Positions 18,022 to 29,772 of a stretch of 64,000 bases of DNA are shown piece after piece. Below the pieces are notes generated by a model that did not search any database, had not been told where the DNA came from, and saw only the letters and a list, made by a program, of their open reading frames with translations. The stretch's first letter is position 1; each line of letters begins with the position of its first letter. The position numbers and the translations under genes are program-made. The stretch spans positions 19,267-83,266 of the forward strand of contig NZ_BMPJ01000009.1 of NCBI RefSeq assembly GCF_014647535.1. The letters are read 5' to 3'. The stretch is from Thermus composti (GTDB lineage Bacteria; Deinococcota; Deinococci; Deinococcales; Thermaceae).

Positions 18022-18645
18022 ATGCGGCTTGAGCGCGTCCTGGAAGAGGCCCGGACCAAGGGCTACCCCATAGAGGACAACGGCCTCGGCAACCTCTGGG
18101 TGGTCCTCCCTAGGGAGCGTTTCAAGGAGGAGATGGCCCACTACAAGGCCATGGGCTTCAACTACCTGGCGGACATCGTGGGCCTGGACTACCTGACCTA
18201 CCCGGAGAAGAAGCCCGAGCGCTTCGCCGTGGTCTACGAGCTGGTCTCCCTCCCGGGGTGGAAGGACGGGGACGGGAGCCGCTTCTTCGTAAGGGTCTAT
18301 GTGCCCGAGAAGGACCCCAGGCTCCCCACGGTGACCGACCTTTGGGGAAGCGCCAACTTCCTGGAAAGGGAGGTCTACGACCTCTTCGGCATCGTCTTTG
18401 AAGGCCACCCCGACCTGCGGAAGATCCTCACCCCCGAGGACCTCGAGGGCCACCCCTTGCGCAAGGACTACCCCTTGGGCGAGACCCCCACCCTCTTCCG
18501 CGAGGGGCGGTACATCATCCCGGCGGAGTTCCGCGCCGCCCTCACCGGCAAGGACCCCGGCCTCACCCCCTACAAGGGCGGGAGCCGCAAGGGCTACAGG
18601 TCCCTTTGGGCCGACCTGAAAAAGGCCCGGGAGGTTAAAGGATGA
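18022..18645 (+). CDS. nqo5: NADH-quinone oxidoreductase subunit 5 (NuoC/Nqo5)
   Basis: A 207-residue peripheral-arm subunit without cofactors. The 30-kDa-subunit signature is ERE(V)[18 protein letters not shown] followed by [12 protein letters not shown]. It packs against Nqo4 near the quinone cavity. ATG 18022 lies three bases after the nqo6 stop, and its own stop overlaps nqo4. Confidence 0.96.
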   Translation: MRLERVLEEARTKGYPIEDNGLGNLWVVLPRERFKEEMAHYKAMGFNYLADIVGLDYLTYPEKKPERFAVVYELVSLPGWKDGDGSRFFVRVYVPEKDPRLPTVTDLWGSANFLEREVYDLFGIVFEGHPDLRKILTPEDLEGHPLRKDYPLGETPTLFREGRYIIPAEFRAALTGKDPGLTPYKGGSRKGYRSLWADLKKAREVKG

Positions 18646-19871
18646 GGGAAGAATTCCTGGAGGAGATCCCCCTAGACGCCCCCCCGGAGGAGGCCAAGGA
18701 GCTCCGCACCGAGGTGATGACCCTAAACGTGGGCCCCCAGCACCCCTCCACCCACGGGGTGCTCCGCCTCATGGTGACCCTCTCCGGGGAGGAGGTCCTG
18801 GAGGTGGTGCCCCACATCGGCTACCTCCACACGGGCTTTGAGAAGACCATGGAGCACCGCACCTACCTCCAGAACATCACCTACACCCCCCGGATGGACT
18901 ACCTCCACTCCTTCGCCCACGACCTGGCCTACGCCCTGGCGGTGGAAAAGCTGGTGGGGGCCGTGGTGCCGCCCCGGGCGGAGACCATTAGGGTCATCCT
19001 CAACGAGCTCTCCCGCCTGGCGAGCCACCTGGTCTTCCTGGGGACGGGGCTTCTGGACCTCGGGGCCTTAACCCCCTTCTTCTACGCCTTCCGCGAGCGG
19101 GAGACCATCCTGGACCTCTTTGAGTGGGTCACGGGCCAGCGCTTCCACCACAACTACATCCGCATCGGCGGGGTGAAGGAGGACCTGCCCGAGGAGTTCG
19201 TCCCCGAGCTTAAGAAGTTCCTGGAGGTCATGCCCCACCGCATTGACGAGTACGAGGCCCTCTTCGCCGAAAGCCCCATCTTCTACGAGAGGGCGAGGGG
19301 GGTGGGGGTGATCCCGCCCGAGGTGGCCATCAACCTCGGCCTCACCGGAGGGTCCTTGAGGGCGAGCGGGGTCAACTACGACGTGCGCAAGGCCTACCCC
19401 TACTCGGGCTACGAGACCTACACCTTTGACGTGCCCCTAGGGGAGCACGGGGACGTGTTTGACCGGATGCTCATCCGCATCCGGGAGATGCGGGAGTCGG
19501 TGAAGATCATCAAGCAGGCCTTGGAGCGCCTGGAACCGGGCCCCATCTGCGACCCCAACCCCCAGATCACCCCGCCCCCAAGGCCCCTCCTGGAGACCTC
19601 CATGGAGGCGGTCATCTACCACTTCAAGCACTACACCGAGGGCTTCCACCCCCCCAAGGGGGAGGTTTACGTGCCCACGGAGTCGGCCCGGGGGGAGCTC
19701 GGCTACTACATCGTCTCCGACGGGGGGAGCATGCCCTACAGGGTCAAGGTGCGGGCCCCGAGCTTCGTCAACCTGCAAAGCCTCCCCTACGCCTGCAAGG
19801 GGGAGCAGGTGCCCGACATGGTGGCCATCATCGCCAGCCTGGACCCCGTGATGGGGGACGTGGACCGCTAA
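18642..19871 (+). CDS. nqo4: NADH-quinone oxidoreductase subunit 4 (NuoD/Nqo4)
   Basis: A 409-residue subunit that forms the quinone head-group site with Nqo6. [14 protein letters not shown] contains the conserved His in the site, and the catalytic Tyr is in [20 protein letters not shown]. It descends from the large subunit of NiFe hydrogenases and has lost the metal cysteines, ending [15 protein letters not shown] overlaps the nqo5 stop (ATGA). Confidence 0.96.
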   Translation: MREEFLEEIPLDAPPEEAKELRTEVMTLNVGPQHPSTHGVLRLMVTLSGEEVLEVVPHIGYLHTGFEKTMEHRTYLQNITYTPRMDYLHSFAHDLAYALAVEKLVGAVVPPRAETIRVILNELSRLASHLVFLGTGLLDLGALTPFFYAFRERETILDLFEWVTGQRFHHNYIRIGGVKEDLPEEFVPELKKFLEVMPHRIDEYEALFAESPIFYERARGVGVIPPEVAINLGLTGGSLRASGVNYDVRKAYPYSGYETYTFDVPLGEHGDVFDRMLIRIREMRESVKIIKQALERLEPGPICDPNPQITPPPRPLLETSMEAVIYHFKHYTEGFHPPKGEVYVPTESARGELGYYIVSDGGSMPYRVKVRAPSFVNLQSLPYACKGEQVPDMVAIIASLDPVMGDVDR

Positions 19872-19881
19872 GGGAGGGAAG

Positions 19882-20427
19882 ATGGGGTTCTTTGACGACA
19901 AGCAGGACTTTCTGGAAGAGACCTTCGCCAAGTACCCGCCGGAAGGGCGCCGCGCCGCCATCATGCCCCTCCTCAGGCGGGTGCAGCAGGAGGAGGGCTG
20001 GATCCGGCCCGAGCGGATAGAGGAGATCGCCCGCCTGGTGGGCACCACCCCCACGGAGGTCATGGGGGTGGCGAGCTTTTACTCCTACTACCAGTTCGTG
20101 CCCACGGGGAAGTACCACCTCCAGGTCTGCGCCACCCTCTCCTGCAAGCTCGCCGGGGCCGAGGAGCTTTGGGACTACCTCACGGAAACCCTGGGCATCG
20201 GCCCCGGGGAGGTGACCCCGGACGGGCTCTTTAGCGTGCAGAAGGTGGAGTGCTTGGGCTCCTGCCACACCGCCCCCGTGGTCCAGGTGAACGACGAGCC
20301 CTACGTGGAGTGCGTGACCCGGGCGAGGCTTGAGGCCCTTCTTGCGGGCCTTAGGGCGGGGAAGCGGCTTGAGGAGATTGAGCTTCCCGGCAAGTGCGGC
20401 CACCACGTGCACGAGGTGGAGGTATGA
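19882..20427 (+). CDS. nqo2: NADH-quinone oxidoreductase subunit 2 (NuoE/Nqo2)
   Basis: A 181-residue thioredoxin-like subunit with binuclear cluster N1a. Its four ligands are in [15 protein letters not shown] and [12 protein letters not shown]. It docks on Nqo1 at the tip of the peripheral arm. ATG 19882, 10 bases after nqo4, with GGGAGG just before. Its stop overlaps nqo1. Confidence 0.96.
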   Translation: MGFFDDKQDFLEETFAKYPPEGRRAAIMPLLRRVQQEEGWIRPERIEEIARLVGTTPTEVMGVASFYSYYQFVPTGKYHLQVCATLSCKLAGAEELWDYLTETLGIGPGEVTPDGLFSVQKVECLGSCHTAPVVQVNDEPYVECVTRARLEALLAGLRAGKRLEEIELPGKCGHHVHEVEV

Positions 20428-21740
20428 CGGGCTCCATCGTCTCCGGACTGGACCCCAGGTTTGAAAGGACCCTCTACGCCCACGTGGGGAAGGAGGGTTC
20501 CTGGACCCTGGACTACTACCTCCGGCACGGGGGGTACGAGACCGCCAAGCGGGTCCTCAAGGAGAAGACCCCGGACGAGGTCATAGAGGAGGTGAAGCGC
20601 TCCGGGCTAAGGGGCCGGGGCGGGGCGGGCTTCCCCACGGGGCTTAAGTGGAGCTTCATGCCCAAGGACGACGGGAAGCAGCACTACCTCATCTGCAACG
20701 CCGACGAGTCCGAGCCCGGGAGCTTCAAGGACCGCTACATCCTCGAGGACGTCCCCCACCTCCTCATTGAGGGGATGATTCTCGCCGGGTACGCCATCCG
20801 GGCCACGGTGGGCTACATCTACGTCCGGGGGGAGTACCGCAGGGCGGCGGACCGGCTGGAGCAGGCCATCAAGGAGGCCCGGGCCCGGGGCTATTTGGGG
20901 AAGAACCTCTTCGGCACGGACTTCTCCTTTGACCTCCACGTCCACCGGGGGGCCGGGGCCTACATCTGCGGGGAGGAGACCGCCCTCATGAACTCCCTGG
21001 AGGGCCTTAGGGCCAACCCCCGCCTCAAGCCCCCCTTCCCCGCCCAGGCGGGGCTATGGGGCAAGCCCACCACCATCAACAACGTGGAGACCCTGGCCTC
21101 CGTGGTGCCCATCATGGAGCGGGGGGCCGACTGGTTCGCCCAGATGGGCACGGAGCAGTCCAAGGGGATGAAGCTCTACCAGATCTCCGGGCCCGTGAAG
21201 CGCCCCGGGGTCTACGAGCTTCCCATGGGCACCACCTTCCGCGAGCTCATCTACGAGTGGGCGGGAGGGCCCTTGGAGCCCATCCAGGCCCTCATCCCCG
21301 GGGGGTCCTCCACCCCGCCCTTGCCCTTCACCGAGGAAGTCCTGGACACCCCCATGAGCTACGAGCACCTCCAGGCCAAGGGCTCCATGCTGGGGACGGG
21401 GGGGGTGATCCTCATCCCCGAGCGGGTGAGCATGGTGGACGCCATGTGGAACCTCACCCGCTTCTACGCCCACGAGTCCTGCGGCAAGTGCACCCCCTGC
21501 CGGGAGGGGGTGGCGGGGTTCATGGTGAACCTCTTCGCCAAGATCGGCACCGGCCAGGGGGAGGAAAAGGACGTGGAAAACCTCGAGGCCCTCCTTCCCC
21601 TCATTGAAGGGCGGAGCTTCTGCCCCCTGGCGGACGCGGCGGTGTGGCCGGTGAAGGGTTCCTTGAAGCACTTCAAGGACCAGTACCTGGTCCTGGCGCG
21701 GGAGAAGCGGCCCGTGCCCAGGCCTAGCCTCTGGAGGTGA
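20424..21740 (+). CDS. nqo1: NADH-quinone oxidoreductase subunit 1 (NuoF/Nqo1)
   Basis: A 438-residue subunit that oxidises NADH with FMN and passes electrons through cluster N3. [16 protein letters not shown] is the NADH/FMN glycine loop, [15 protein letters not shown] the FMN pocket, and [13 protein letters not shown] plus a later Cys (GRSFCPLAD) hold N3. ATG 20424 overlaps the nqo2 stop. A longer in-frame start (20394) would read into nqo2 and is rejected. Confidence 0.96.
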   Translation: MTGSIVSGLDPRFERTLYAHVGKEGSWTLDYYLRHGGYETAKRVLKEKTPDEVIEEVKRSGLRGRGGAGFPTGLKWSFMPKDDGKQHYLICNADESEPGSFKDRYILEDVPHLLIEGMILAGYAIRATVGYIYVRGEYRRAADRLEQAIKEARARGYLGKNLFGTDFSFDLHVHRGAGAYICGEETALMNSLEGLRANPRLKPPFPAQAGLWGKPTTINNVETLASVVPIMERGADWFAQMGTEQSKGMKLYQISGPVKRPGVYELPMGTTFRELIYEWAGGPLEPIQALIPGGSSTPPLPFTEEVLDTPMSYEHLQAKGSMLGTGGVILIPERVSMVDAMWNLTRFYAHESCGKCTPCREGVAGFMVNLFAKIGTGQGEEKDVENLEALLPLIEGRSFCPLADAAVWPVKGSLKHFKDQYLVLAREKRPVPRPSLWR

Positions 21741-21741
21741 G

Positions 21742-24093
21742 ATGGTCCGGGTTAAGGTGAACGACCGCATCGTGGAGGTGCCCCCGGGGACGAGCGTCAT
21801 GGACGCCGTCTTCCACGCGGGGTACGACGTGCCCCTTTTCTGCTCGGAAAAGCACCTCTCCCCCATCGGGGCCTGCCGCATGTGCCTGGTGCGGGTGGGC
21901 CTCCCCAAGAAGGGCCCCGACGGGAAGCCGGTCTTGAACGAGAAAGGGGAGCCCGAGATCCAGTGGCAGCCCAAGCTTGCGGCAAGCTGCGTGACGGCGG
22001 TGGCGGACGGGATGGTGGTGGACACCCTCTCCGACGTGGTGCGGGAAGCCCAGGCGGGGATGGTGGAGTTCACCCTCCTCAACCACCCCTTAGACTGCCC
22101 CACCTGCGACAAGGGTGGGGCCTGCGAGCTCCAGGACCGCACCGTGGAGTACGGGCTTTACGAGAAGTACTACCAGAAAGATCCCCTGGAGCTTCCCGTC
22201 TACACCCGCTTTGAGTTCACCCGCCGCCACGTGGACAAGCACCACCCCCTCTCCCCCTTCGTGATCCTGGACCGGGAGCGGTGCATCCACTGCAAGCGGT
22301 GCGTGCGCTACTTTGAGGAGGTCCCCGGGGACGAGGTTTTGGACTTCATTGAGCGGGGGGTGCACACCTTCATCGGCACCCTGGACTTCGGCCTCCCCTC
22401 GGGCTTCTCCGGGAACATCACGGACATCTGCCCCGTGGGGGCCCTCCTGGACCTCACCGCCCGCTTCCGGGCCCGGAACTGGGAGATGGAGGAGACCCCC
22501 ACCGCCTGCGCCCTCTGCCCCGTGGGGTGCGGGATCACCGCCGATACCCGTAGCGGCGAGCTCCTCAGGATCCGGGCCCGGGAGGTGCCCGAGGTCAACG
22601 AGATCTGGATCTGCGACGCGGGTCGCTTCGGGCACGAGTGGGCGGACCAGGACCGCCTCAAGACCCCCCTGGTGCGGAAAGAGGGAAGGCTCGTGAAGGC
22701 CACCTGGGAGGAGGCCTTCCTGGCCCTTAAGGAGGGGCTTAAGGAGGCGAGGGGCGAGGAGGTGGGGCTTTACCTGGCCCACGACGCCACCCTCGAGGAG
22801 GGCCTTTTGGCCTCGGAGCTCGCCCAGGCCCTGAAGACCCCCCACCTGGACTTCCAGGGCCGCACCGCCGCCCCCGCAAGCCTCTTCCCCGCCGCCTCCC
22901 TGGAGGACCTCCTCCAGGCGGACTTCGCCCTCGTCCTCGGCGACCCCACGGAGGAGGCCCCCATCCTCCACCTCCGCCTAAGCGAGTTCGTGCGGGACCT
23001 CAAGCCCCCCCCGCGCTTCGCCCACGGCACCCCCTTCGCCGACCTGCAGATCAAGGAGAGGATGCCCCGCCGCACCGACAAGATGGCCCTTTTCGCCCCC
23101 TACCGCGCCCCCCTCATGAAGTGGGCCGCCATCCACGAGGTGCACAAGCCGGGGGAGGAGCGGGAGATCCTCCTCGCCCTCCTTGGAGACAAGGAAGGAA
23201 GCGAGGCGGTGCGAAGGGCCAAGGAGGCCTGGGAGAAAGCCAAGAACCCGGTCCTCATCCTCGGGGCCGGCGTCCTCCAGGACACCGTGGCGGCGGAAAG
23301 GGCCCGCCTCCTCGCCGAGGGCAAAGGGGCCAAGGTCCTGGCCATGACCCCGGCGGCCAACGCCCGGGGCCTCGAGGCCATGGGGGTCCTGCCCGGGGCG
23401 AAGGGAGCCGCCTGGGACGAGCCCGGGGCCCTTTACGCCTACTACGGCTTCGTGCCCCCGGAGGAGGCCCTTAAGGGCAAGCGCTTCGTGGTCATGCACC
23501 TAAGCCACCTCCACCCCTTGGCGGAGCGCTACGCCCACGTGGTCCTCCCCGCCCCCACCTTCTACGAGAAGCGGGGGCACCTCGTGAACCTGGAAGGCCG
23601 GGTCCTCCCCCTCAACCCCGCCCCCATAGAAAACGGGGAGGCCGAAGGGGCCCTCCAGGTCCTGGCCCTCCTCGCCGAGGCCCTAGGGGTCAAGCCCCCC
23701 TTCCGGCTCCACCTCGAGGCGCAGAAGGCCCTGAAGGCCAGGAAGGTCCCGGAGGCCATGGGCCGCTTCGCCTTCCGCCTCAAGGAGCTGAGGCCCAAGG
23801 AGCGGGCGGGCGCCTTCTACCTCCGGCCCACCATGTGGAAGGCCCACCAGGCGGTGGGCAAGGCCCAAGAGGCGGCCCGGGCGGAGCTTTGGGCCCATCC
23901 GGAGACGGCCCAGGCCGAGGCCCTGCCCGAGGGGGCCCAGGTGGCCGTGGAAACCCCCTTCGGCCGGGTGGAGGCCCGGGTGGTCCACCGGGAGGACGTG
24001 CCCAAAGGCCACCTTTACCTCTCGGCCCTAGGGCCCGCGGCGGGCCTTCGGGTGGAGGGGCGCGTCCTGGTGCCTGCGGGAGGTGAAGCGTGA
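21742..24093 (+). CDS. nqo3: NADH-quinone oxidoreductase subunit 3 (NuoG/Nqo3)
   Basis: A 783-residue subunit with several Fe-S clusters. The N-terminal ferredoxin domain has N1b cysteines in LFCSEKH and GACRMCLV. Cluster N5, with one His ligand, is in the [17 protein letters not shown] region. [13 protein letters not shown] carries N4, and [10 protein letters not shown] holds the extra cluster N7 found in Thermus and E. coli. The C-terminal part is molybdopterin-oxidoreductase-like without a cofactor. ATG follows nqo1 by one base. Confidence 0.96.
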   Translation: MVRVKVNDRIVEVPPGTSVMDAVFHAGYDVPLFCSEKHLSPIGACRMCLVRVGLPKKGPDGKPVLNEKGEPEIQWQPKLAASCVTAVADGMVVDTLSDVVREAQAGMVEFTLLNHPLDCPTCDKGGACELQDRTVEYGLYEKYYQKDPLELPVYTRFEFTRRHVDKHHPLSPFVILDRERCIHCKRCVRYFEEVPGDEVLDFIERGVHTFIGTLDFGLPSGFSGNITDICPVGALLDLTARFRARNWEMEETPTACALCPVGCGITADTRSGELLRIRAREVPEVNEIWICDAGRFGHEWADQDRLKTPLVRKEGRLVKATWEEAFLALKEGLKEARGEEVGLYLAHDATLEEGLLASELAQALKTPHLDFQGRTAAPASLFPAASLEDLLQADFALVLGDPTEEAPILHLRLSEFVRDLKPPPRFAHGTPFADLQIKERMPRRTDKMALFAPYRAPLMKWAAIHEVHKPGEEREILLALLGDKEGSEAVRRAKEAWEKAKNPVLILGAGVLQDTVAAERARLLAEGKGAKVLAMTPAANARGLEAMGVLPGAKGAAWDEPGALYAYYGFVPPEEALKGKRFVVMHLSHLHPLAERYAHVVLPAPTFYEKRGHLVNLEGRVLPLNPAPIENGEAEGALQVLALLAEALGVKPPFRLHLEAQKALKARKVPEAMGRFAFRLKELRPKERAGAFYLRPTMWKAHQAVGKAQEAARAELWAHPETAQAEALPEGAQVAVETPFGRVEARVVHREDVPKGHLYLSALGPAAGLRVEGRVLVPAGGEA

Positions 24094-25187
24094 ACTGGTC
24101 CTACCCCGTAGACCCCTACTGGATGGTGGCCCTGAAGGCCCTCTTGGTGGTGGTGGGCCTCCTCACCGCCTTCGCCTTCATGACCCTCATTGAAAGGAGG
24201 CTCCTCGCCCGCTTCCAGGTGCGCATGGGGCCCAACCGGGTGGGGCCTTTGGGCCTCCTCCAGCCCCTGGCCGACGCCATCAAGAGCATCTTCAAGGAAG
24301 ACATCGTGGTGGCCCAGGCGGACCGGCTCCTCTTCGTCCTCGCCCCCCTCATCTCCGTGGTCTTCGCCCTCCTCGCCTTCGGGCTCATCCCCTTCGGTCC
24401 GCCGGGGAGCTTCTTCGGCTACCAGCCTTGGGTGATCAACCTGGACCTGGGGGTCCTCTACCTCTTCGCCGTGAGCGAGCTCGCCGTCTACGGGATCTTC
24501 CTCTCCGGGTGGGCCTCGGGGAGCAAGTACAGCCTCCTTGGCTCCCTTCGCTCCTCGGCGAGCCTCATCTCCTACGAGCTCGGCTTGGGCATCGCCCTCC
24601 TCGCCCCCGTGCTCCTCGTGGGCAGCCTCAACCTGAACGATATCGTCAACTGGCAGAAGGAAAACGGCTGGCTCTTCCTCTACGCCTTCCCCGCCTTTTT
24701 GGTCTACCTCATCGCCAGCATGGCCGAGGCCGCCCGCACCCCCTTTGACCTCCCCGAGGCGGAGCAGGAGCTGGTGGGCGGGTACCACACGGAGTACAGC
24801 TCCATCAAGTGGGCCCTCTTCCAGATGGCGGAGTACATCCACTTCATCACCGCCAGCGCCCTCATCCCCACCCTCTTCCTGGGCGGCTGGACCATGCCCG
24901 TCCTCGAGGTCCCCTACCTCTGGATGTTCCTGAAGATCGCCTTCTTCCTCTTCTTCTTCATCTGGATCCGGGCCACCTGGTTCCGCCTGCGCTACGACCA
25001 GATCATGCGCTTCGGCTGGGGCTTCCTCTTCCCGGTGGCCCTCCTCTGGTTCCTCGTCACCGCCCTCGTGGTGGCCCTGGACCTTCCCAGGACCTACCTC
25101 CTCTACCTCTCCGCCCTAAGCTTCCTCGCCCTCTTGGGCGGGCTCTTCTATAGCCCCAAGCCCGTGCGCAAAGGAGGTGGCGCATGA
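24090..25187 (+). CDS. nqo8: NADH-quinone oxidoreductase subunit 8 (NuoH/Nqo8)
   Basis: A 365-residue membrane subunit at the arm junction that forms the quinone entry channel. [21 protein letters not shown] and [14 protein letters not shown] are the ND1 signatures. [29 protein letters not shown] is the conserved matrix loop with many glutamates. GTG 24090 overlaps the nqo3 stop (GTGA). Confidence 0.96.
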   Translation: MNWSYPVDPYWMVALKALLVVVGLLTAFAFMTLIERRLLARFQVRMGPNRVGPLGLLQPLADAIKSIFKEDIVVAQADRLLFVLAPLISVVFALLAFGLIPFGPPGSFFGYQPWVINLDLGVLYLFAVSELAVYGIFLSGWASGSKYSLLGSLRSSASLISYELGLGIALLAPVLLVGSLNLNDIVNWQKENGWLFLYAFPAFLVYLIASMAEAARTPFDLPEAEQELVGGYHTEYSSIKWALFQMAEYIHFITASALIPTLFLGGWTMPVLEVPYLWMFLKIAFFLFFFIWIRATWFRLRYDQIMRFGWGFLFPVALLWFLVTALVVALDLPRTYLLYLSALSFLALLGGLFYSPKPVRKGGGA

Positions 25188-25732
25188 CCCTGAAGGCCCT
25201 GGCCCAAAGCCTCGGCATCACCCTGAAGTACCTCTTCTCCAAGCCGGTCACCGTCCCCTACCCCGACGCCCCCGTGGCCCTGAAGCCCCGCTTCCACGGG
25301 CGGCACGTCCTCACCCGGCACCCCAACGGCCTGGAGAAGTGCATCGGCTGCTCCCTGTGCGCCGCCGCCTGCCCCGCCTACGCCATCTACGTGGAGCCGG
25401 CGGAGAACGATCCGGAAAACCCGGTCTCGGCGGGGGAGCGCTACGCCAAGGTCTACGAGATCAACATGCTCCGGTGCATCTTCTGCGGCCTCTGCGAGGA
25501 GGCCTGCCCCACGGGGGCCATCGTCTTGGGGTACGACTTTGAGATGGCGGACTACCAGTACTCCGACCTCATCTACGGCAAGGAGGACATGCTGGTGGAC
25601 GTGGTGGGCACCAAGCCCCAGCGCCGGGAGGCCAAGATGACCGGCAAGCCGGTGAAGGTGGGCTACGTGGTCCCCTACGTGCGCCCGGAGCTGGAGGGCT
25701 TTAAGGCCCCCACGGAAGGAGGGAAGCGGTGA
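25184..25732 (+). CDS. nqo9: NADH-quinone oxidoreductase subunit 9 (NuoI/Nqo9)
   Basis: A 182-residue ferredoxin-type subunit with clusters N6a and N6b. The two motifs are [14 protein letters not shown] and [16 protein letters not shown], each with a CxxCxxC...CP pattern. It links Nqo3 to Nqo6. ATG 25184 overlaps the nqo8 stop and its own stop overlaps the GTG of nqo10. Confidence 0.96.
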   Translation: MTLKALAQSLGITLKYLFSKPVTVPYPDAPVALKPRFHGRHVLTRHPNGLEKCIGCSLCAAACPAYAIYVEPAENDPENPVSAGERYAKVYEINMLRCIFCGLCEEACPTGAIVLGYDFEMADYQYSDLIYGKEDMLVDVVGTKPQRREAKMTGKPVKVGYVVPYVRPELEGFKAPTEGGKR

Positions 25733-26262
25733 GCCCCTGGGAAGCCTTGGCCCTCCTCCTCCTCCTCGTCACCGGGGTTTTGGTGGTGACCCTAAGGAAC
25801 GCCATCCACGCCGCCTTGGCCCTCATCGCCAACTTCCTGGTCTTGGCGGGGGTTTACGTGGCCCTGGACGCCAGGTTCTTGGGCTTTATCCAGATCATCG
25901 TCTACGCCGGGGCCATCGTGGTCCTCTTCCTCTTCGTGATCATGCTCCTCTTCGCCGCCCAGGGGGAGATGGGCTTTGACCCCCTGGTGCGGGCCAAGCC
26001 CTTGGCCGCCCTCCTCGCCTTGGGGGTGGCGGGGGCGCTCTTTTCGGGGCTCTGGGGGCTTAAGCCCGCCTTGGGCCAGGACCTGAAGGGCGGGCTTCCC
26101 CAGGCCCTGGGGCCCCTCCTCTACGGGGACTGGCTTTTTGTCCTCTTGGCGGTGGGCTTCCTCCTCATGGCGGCCACGGTGGTGGCGGTGGCCCTGGTCC
26201 AGCCCAGTAGGCCCCTGGACGCCCTCCCCCGGGAGGAAAAGGAAAAGGAGGTGGTGCGGTGA
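25729..26262 (+). CDS. nqo10: NADH-quinone oxidoreductase subunit 10 (NuoJ/Nqo10)
   Basis: A 177-residue subunit with five transmembrane helices. [22 protein letters not shown] is the ND6-type TM3, where a pi-bulge is expected. GTG start at 25729 overlaps nqo9 by 4 bases. Ends with a charged tail (EEKEKEVVR). Confidence 0.94.
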   Translation: MSPWEALALLLLLVTGVLVVTLRNAIHAALALIANFLVLAGVYVALDARFLGFIQIIVYAGAIVVLFLFVIMLLFAAQGEMGFDPLVRAKPLAALLALGVAGALFSGLWGLKPALGQDLKGGLPQALGPLLYGDWLFVLLAVGFLLMAATVVAVALVQPSRPLDALPREEKEKEVVR

Positions 26263-26546
26263 GCTACCTCCTCGCCTCCGCCCTCCTCTTCGCCCTCGGG
26301 GTCTACGGGGTCCTCACCCGGAGGACCGCCATTTTGGTCTTCCTCTCCATTGAACTCATGCTGAACGCCGCCAACCTCTCCCTGGTGGGCTTCGCCCGGG
26401 CCCACGGGCTTGACGGCCAGGTGGCGGCCCTCATGGTCATCGCTATCGCCGCCGCCGAGGTGGCGGTGGGCTTGGGGCTCATCGTGGCCATCTTCCGCCA
26501 CCGGGAAAGCACCGCGGTGGACGATCTTTCCGAGCTTCGGGGGTAG
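26259..26546 (+). CDS. nqo11: NADH-quinone oxidoreductase subunit 11 (NuoK/Nqo11)
   Basis: A 95-residue ND4L-type subunit with three transmembrane helices. The conserved glutamates sit in [14 protein letters not shown] and [13 protein letters not shown], part of the fourth proton path. GTG 26259 overlaps nqo10 by 4 bases. Confidence 0.95.
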   Translation: MSYLLASALLFALGVYGVLTRRTAILVFLSIELMLNAANLSLVGFARAHGLDGQVAALMVIAIAAAEVAVGLGLIVAIFRHRESTAVDDLSELRG

Positions 26547-26548
26547 CT

Positions 26549-28369
26549 ATGGCGCTCCTTTTGACGATTCTCCTGCCCCTCTTTGGCTTCGCCCTCCTCG
26601 GTCTCTTCGGCAAGCGGATGCAAGAACCCCTCCCCGGGGTCATCGCCTCGGGGCTCGTCCTCGCCTCCTTCCTCCTGGGGGTGGGGCTTCTCCTCTCGGG
26701 CGGGGCCCGCTTTGAAACGGAGTGGCTTCCTGGCATCCCCTTTAGCCTCCTTCTGGATAACCTCTCTGGCCTCATGCTCATGATCGTCACCGGGGTGGGC
26801 TTCCTCATCCACGTCTACGCCATCGGCTACATGGCGAAGGACCCCGGCTACAGCCGCTTCTTCGCCTACTTCAACCTCTTCATCGCCATGATGCTCACCC
26901 TGGTCCTCGCCGACAGCTACCCGGTGATGTTCATCGGCTGGGAGGGAGTGGGCCTGGCCAGCTTCCTCCTCATCGGCTTCTGGTACCAAAACGCCCAGTA
27001 CGCCGACAGCGCCCGCAAGGCCTTCATCGTGAACCGCATCGGCGATTTGGGCTTCCTCCTGGGGATGGCCATCCTCTGGGCCCTTTACGGGACGCTTTCC
27101 ATCTCCGAGCTCAAGGAGGCCCTGGAAGGCCCCCTGAAAAACCCCTCCCTTCTGGCCCTGGCGGGGCTTCTCCTCTTCCTGGGGGCCGTGGGCAAAAGCG
27201 CCCAGATCCCCCTCATGGTCTGGCTCCCCGACGCCATGGCGGGCCCCACCCCGGTCTCGGCCCTGATCCACGCCGCCACCATGGTGACGGCCGGAGTCTA
27301 CCTCATCGCCCGGAGCTCCTTCCTCTATAGCGCCCTGCCCGAGGTCTCCTACACCATCGCCGTCATCGGCCTCCTCACCGCCGCCTACGGGGCCCTTTCC
27401 GCCTTCGGCCAGACGGATATCAAGAAAATCGTCGCCTACTCCACCATCAGCCAGCTGGGGTACATGTTCCTGGCGGCGGGGGTGGGGGCCTACTGGGTGG
27501 CCCTCTTCCACGTCCTCACCCACGCCTTCTTCAAGGCCCTCCTCTTCCTGGCCTCGGGGAGCGTGATCCACGCCCTGGGGGGCGAGCAGGACGTGCGCAA
27601 GATGGGGGGGCTATGGCGGCACCTGCCCTACACCCGCTGGCACGGCCTCATCGGGGCCTTAGCCCTGGGCGGGCTTCCCCTGCTTTCCGGCTTCTGGTCC
27701 AAGGACGCCATCCTCACCGCCACCCTCACCTACCCCTTCGGGGGGGTGGGCTTCTACGTGGGGGCGCTTTTGGTGGCGGTCCTCACCGCCATGTACGCCA
27801 TGCGCTGGTTCGTCCTGGTCTTCCTGGGGGAGGAAAGGGGGCACCACCACCCCCACGAGGCCCCGCCCGTGATGCTCTGGCCCAACCACCTCCTGGCCTT
27901 GGGCTCGGTCCTCGCGGGATACCTGGCCCTGCCCCATCCCTTGCCCAACCTCCTGGAACCCTTCCTCAAGCCCGCTTTGGCCGAGGTGGAGGCCCACCAC
28001 CTCTCCTTGGGGGCCGAGTGGGGACTTATCGGGCTTTCCGCCCTGGTGGCCCTCCTGGGGCTTTGGGCGGGGTACACCTTCTTCCAACGGAAGGCCTTCC
28101 CCGGCTGGTACCTGGCCTTTGAGGCGGCGAGCCGGGAAAGCTTCTATGTGGACCGGATCTACAACGCCCTGATCGTCAACCCCCTAAAGGCCCTGGCCGA
28201 AGCCCTGCTGCAAGGGGACTTCGGGCTTCTTAGGGGGTACTTTGGGCTTGGCGGGAGCGTGCGGGGCCTGGGGCAGGGCCTCGCCCGCTTGCAGACCGGC
28301 TACCTTAGGGTCTACGCCCTCCTCTTCGTGCTGGGCGTGCTGGTCCTCCTGGGGGTGATGCGGTGGTAG
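26549..28369 (+). CDS. nqo12: NADH-quinone oxidoreductase subunit 12 (NuoL/Nqo12)
   Basis: A 606-residue antiporter-like proton-pumping subunit. It has [16 protein letters not shown] (TM5 Glu), [27 protein letters not shown] (TM7-8), and a histidine-rich loop [13 protein letters not shown] near residue 430. The C-terminal region includes the long lateral helix HL that runs along the membrane arm. ATG lies 2 bases after the nqo11 stop. Confidence 0.96.
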   Translation: MALLLTILLPLFGFALLGLFGKRMQEPLPGVIASGLVLASFLLGVGLLLSGGARFETEWLPGIPFSLLLDNLSGLMLMIVTGVGFLIHVYAIGYMAKDPGYSRFFAYFNLFIAMMLTLVLADSYPVMFIGWEGVGLASFLLIGFWYQNAQYADSARKAFIVNRIGDLGFLLGMAILWALYGTLSISELKEALEGPLKNPSLLALAGLLLFLGAVGKSAQIPLMVWLPDAMAGPTPVSALIHAATMVTAGVYLIARSSFLYSALPEVSYTIAVIGLLTAAYGALSAFGQTDIKKIVAYSTISQLGYMFLAAGVGAYWVALFHVLTHAFFKALLFLASGSVIHALGGEQDVRKMGGLWRHLPYTRWHGLIGALALGGLPLLSGFWSKDAILTATLTYPFGGVGFYVGALLVAVLTAMYAMRWFVLVFLGEERGHHHPHEAPPVMLWPNHLLALGSVLAGYLALPHPLPNLLEPFLKPALAEVEAHHLSLGAEWGLIGLSALVALLGLWAGYTFFQRKAFPGWYLAFEAASRESFYVDRIYNALIVNPLKALAEALLQGDFGLLRGYFGLGGSVRGLGQGLARLQTGYLRVYALLFVLGVLVLLGVMRW

Positions 28370-29772
28370 TCCTGGCCATCCTCCTACCCGTTCTCTTTGG
28401 CGCCCTTTTGCTTTTGGGCGCCCCAAGAAGCCTGGGGGTCTTTGGGGCCTTGGCCTCCTTCCTCCTGAACCTGGGGCTTTTCCTGGCCCAAAGGGGCGGG
28501 GAGGCCTTCGCCTTCCAGGCCCCCCTGTTGCCCCAGGCGGGGGTCTACTGGGCCTTCGCCCTAGACGGGCTTTCCGCCCTCTTCTTCCTCACGGTGGGCC
28601 TCACCGTGCTCTTGGGGGCCCTGGTGGCCCGGGTGGAGGGGCGCTTCCTGGGCCTCGCCCTCCTCATGGAGGGGCTTCTTTTGGGGCTTTTCGCCGCCCA
28701 GGACCTCCTCGTCTTTTACCTCTTCTTTGAAGCGGCCCTCATCCCCGCCCTCCTCATGCTCCTCTTCTACGGGGGGGAGGGGCGGGTGCGGGCCCTTTAC
28801 ACCCTTCTCCTCTTCACCCTGGCGGGCTCCTTGCCCATGCTGGCGGCCATCCTGGCGGTGAAGGCCTTAGGGGGTAGCCCCACCTTCCTCCTCCAGGACC
28901 TCCTCCAGCACCCCGTGCGGGGGGAGGCCGCCCTCTGGGTCTTCCTGGGCTTCGCCCTGGCCTTCGCCATCAAAACGCCCCTCTTCCCCCTCCACGCCTG
29001 GCTTCCCCCCTTCCACCAGGAGAACCACCCTTCGGGCCTCGCCGACGCCCTCGGCACCCTCTACAAGGTGGGGGTCTTCGCCTTCTTCCGCTACGCCATC
29101 CCCTTAGCCCCCGAGGGCTTCGCCCAGGTTCAGGGCATTCTCCTCTTCCTCGCCACCCTTTCCGCCCTCTACGGGGCCTGGGTGGCCTTCGCCGCCAAGG
29201 ACTTCAAGACCCTTCTCGCCTACGCCGGGGTTTCCCACATGGGGGTGGCGGCCTTGGGGGTCTTCTCGGGGATGACGGAGGGGGCCATGGGGGGGCTTTA
29301 CCTCCTGGCGGCGAGCGGGGTCTACACCGGGGGGCTTTTCCTCCTCGCGGGGAGGCTTTACGAGCGGACGGGCACCCTGGAGATCGGGCGCTACCGGGGC
29401 CTGGCGCAGAGCGCCCCGGGCCTCGCCGCCCTGGCCCTCATCCTCTTCCTCGCCATGGTGGGCCTTCCCGGGCTTTCCGGCTTCCCCGGGGAGCTCCTCA
29501 CCCTCCTTGGGGCCTACAAGGCAAGCCCCTGGCTTGCCGCCTTGGCCTTCCTCTCCGTCATCGCCTCCGCGGCCTACGCCCTCACCGCCTTCCAGAAGAC
29601 CTTCTGGGAGGAGGGGGGGTCTGGGGTGAAGGACCTCGCGGGGGCGGAGTGGGGCTTCGCCCTGCTTAGCGTCCTCGCCCTCCTCCTCATGGGGGTCTTT
29701 CCCGGCTACTTCGCCCGGGGGCTCCATCCCCTGGCGGAGGCCTTCGTCAAGCTTCTTGGAGGTGGCGCATGA
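28363..29772 (+). CDS. nqo13: NADH-quinone oxidoreductase subunit 13 (NuoM/Nqo13)
   Basis: A 469-residue antiporter-like subunit. [16 protein letters not shown] carries the TM5 Glu, and [24 protein letters not shown] the TM7-8 channel with its Lys and His. GTG 28363 overlaps the end of nqo12 by 7 bases. Ends four bases into nqo14. Confidence 0.95.
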   Translation: MVVLAILLPVLFGALLLLGAPRSLGVFGALASFLLNLGLFLAQRGGEAFAFQAPLLPQAGVYWAFALDGLSALFFLTVGLTVLLGALVARVEGRFLGLALLMEGLLLGLFAAQDLLVFYLFFEAALIPALLMLLFYGGEGRVRALYTLLLFTLAGSLPMLAAILAVKALGGSPTFLLQDLLQHPVRGEAALWVFLGFALAFAIKTPLFPLHAWLPPFHQENHPSGLADALGTLYKVGVFAFFRYAIPLAPEGFAQVQGILLFLATLSALYGAWVAFAAKDFKTLLAYAGVSHMGVAALGVFSGMTEGAMGGLYLLAASGVYTGGLFLLAGRLYERTGTLEIGRYRGLAQSAPGLAALALILFLAMVGLPGLSGFPGELLTLLGAYKASPWLAALAFLSVIASAAYALTAFQKTFWEEGGSGVKDLAGAEWGFALLSVLALLLMGVFPGYFARGLHPLAEAFVKLLGGGA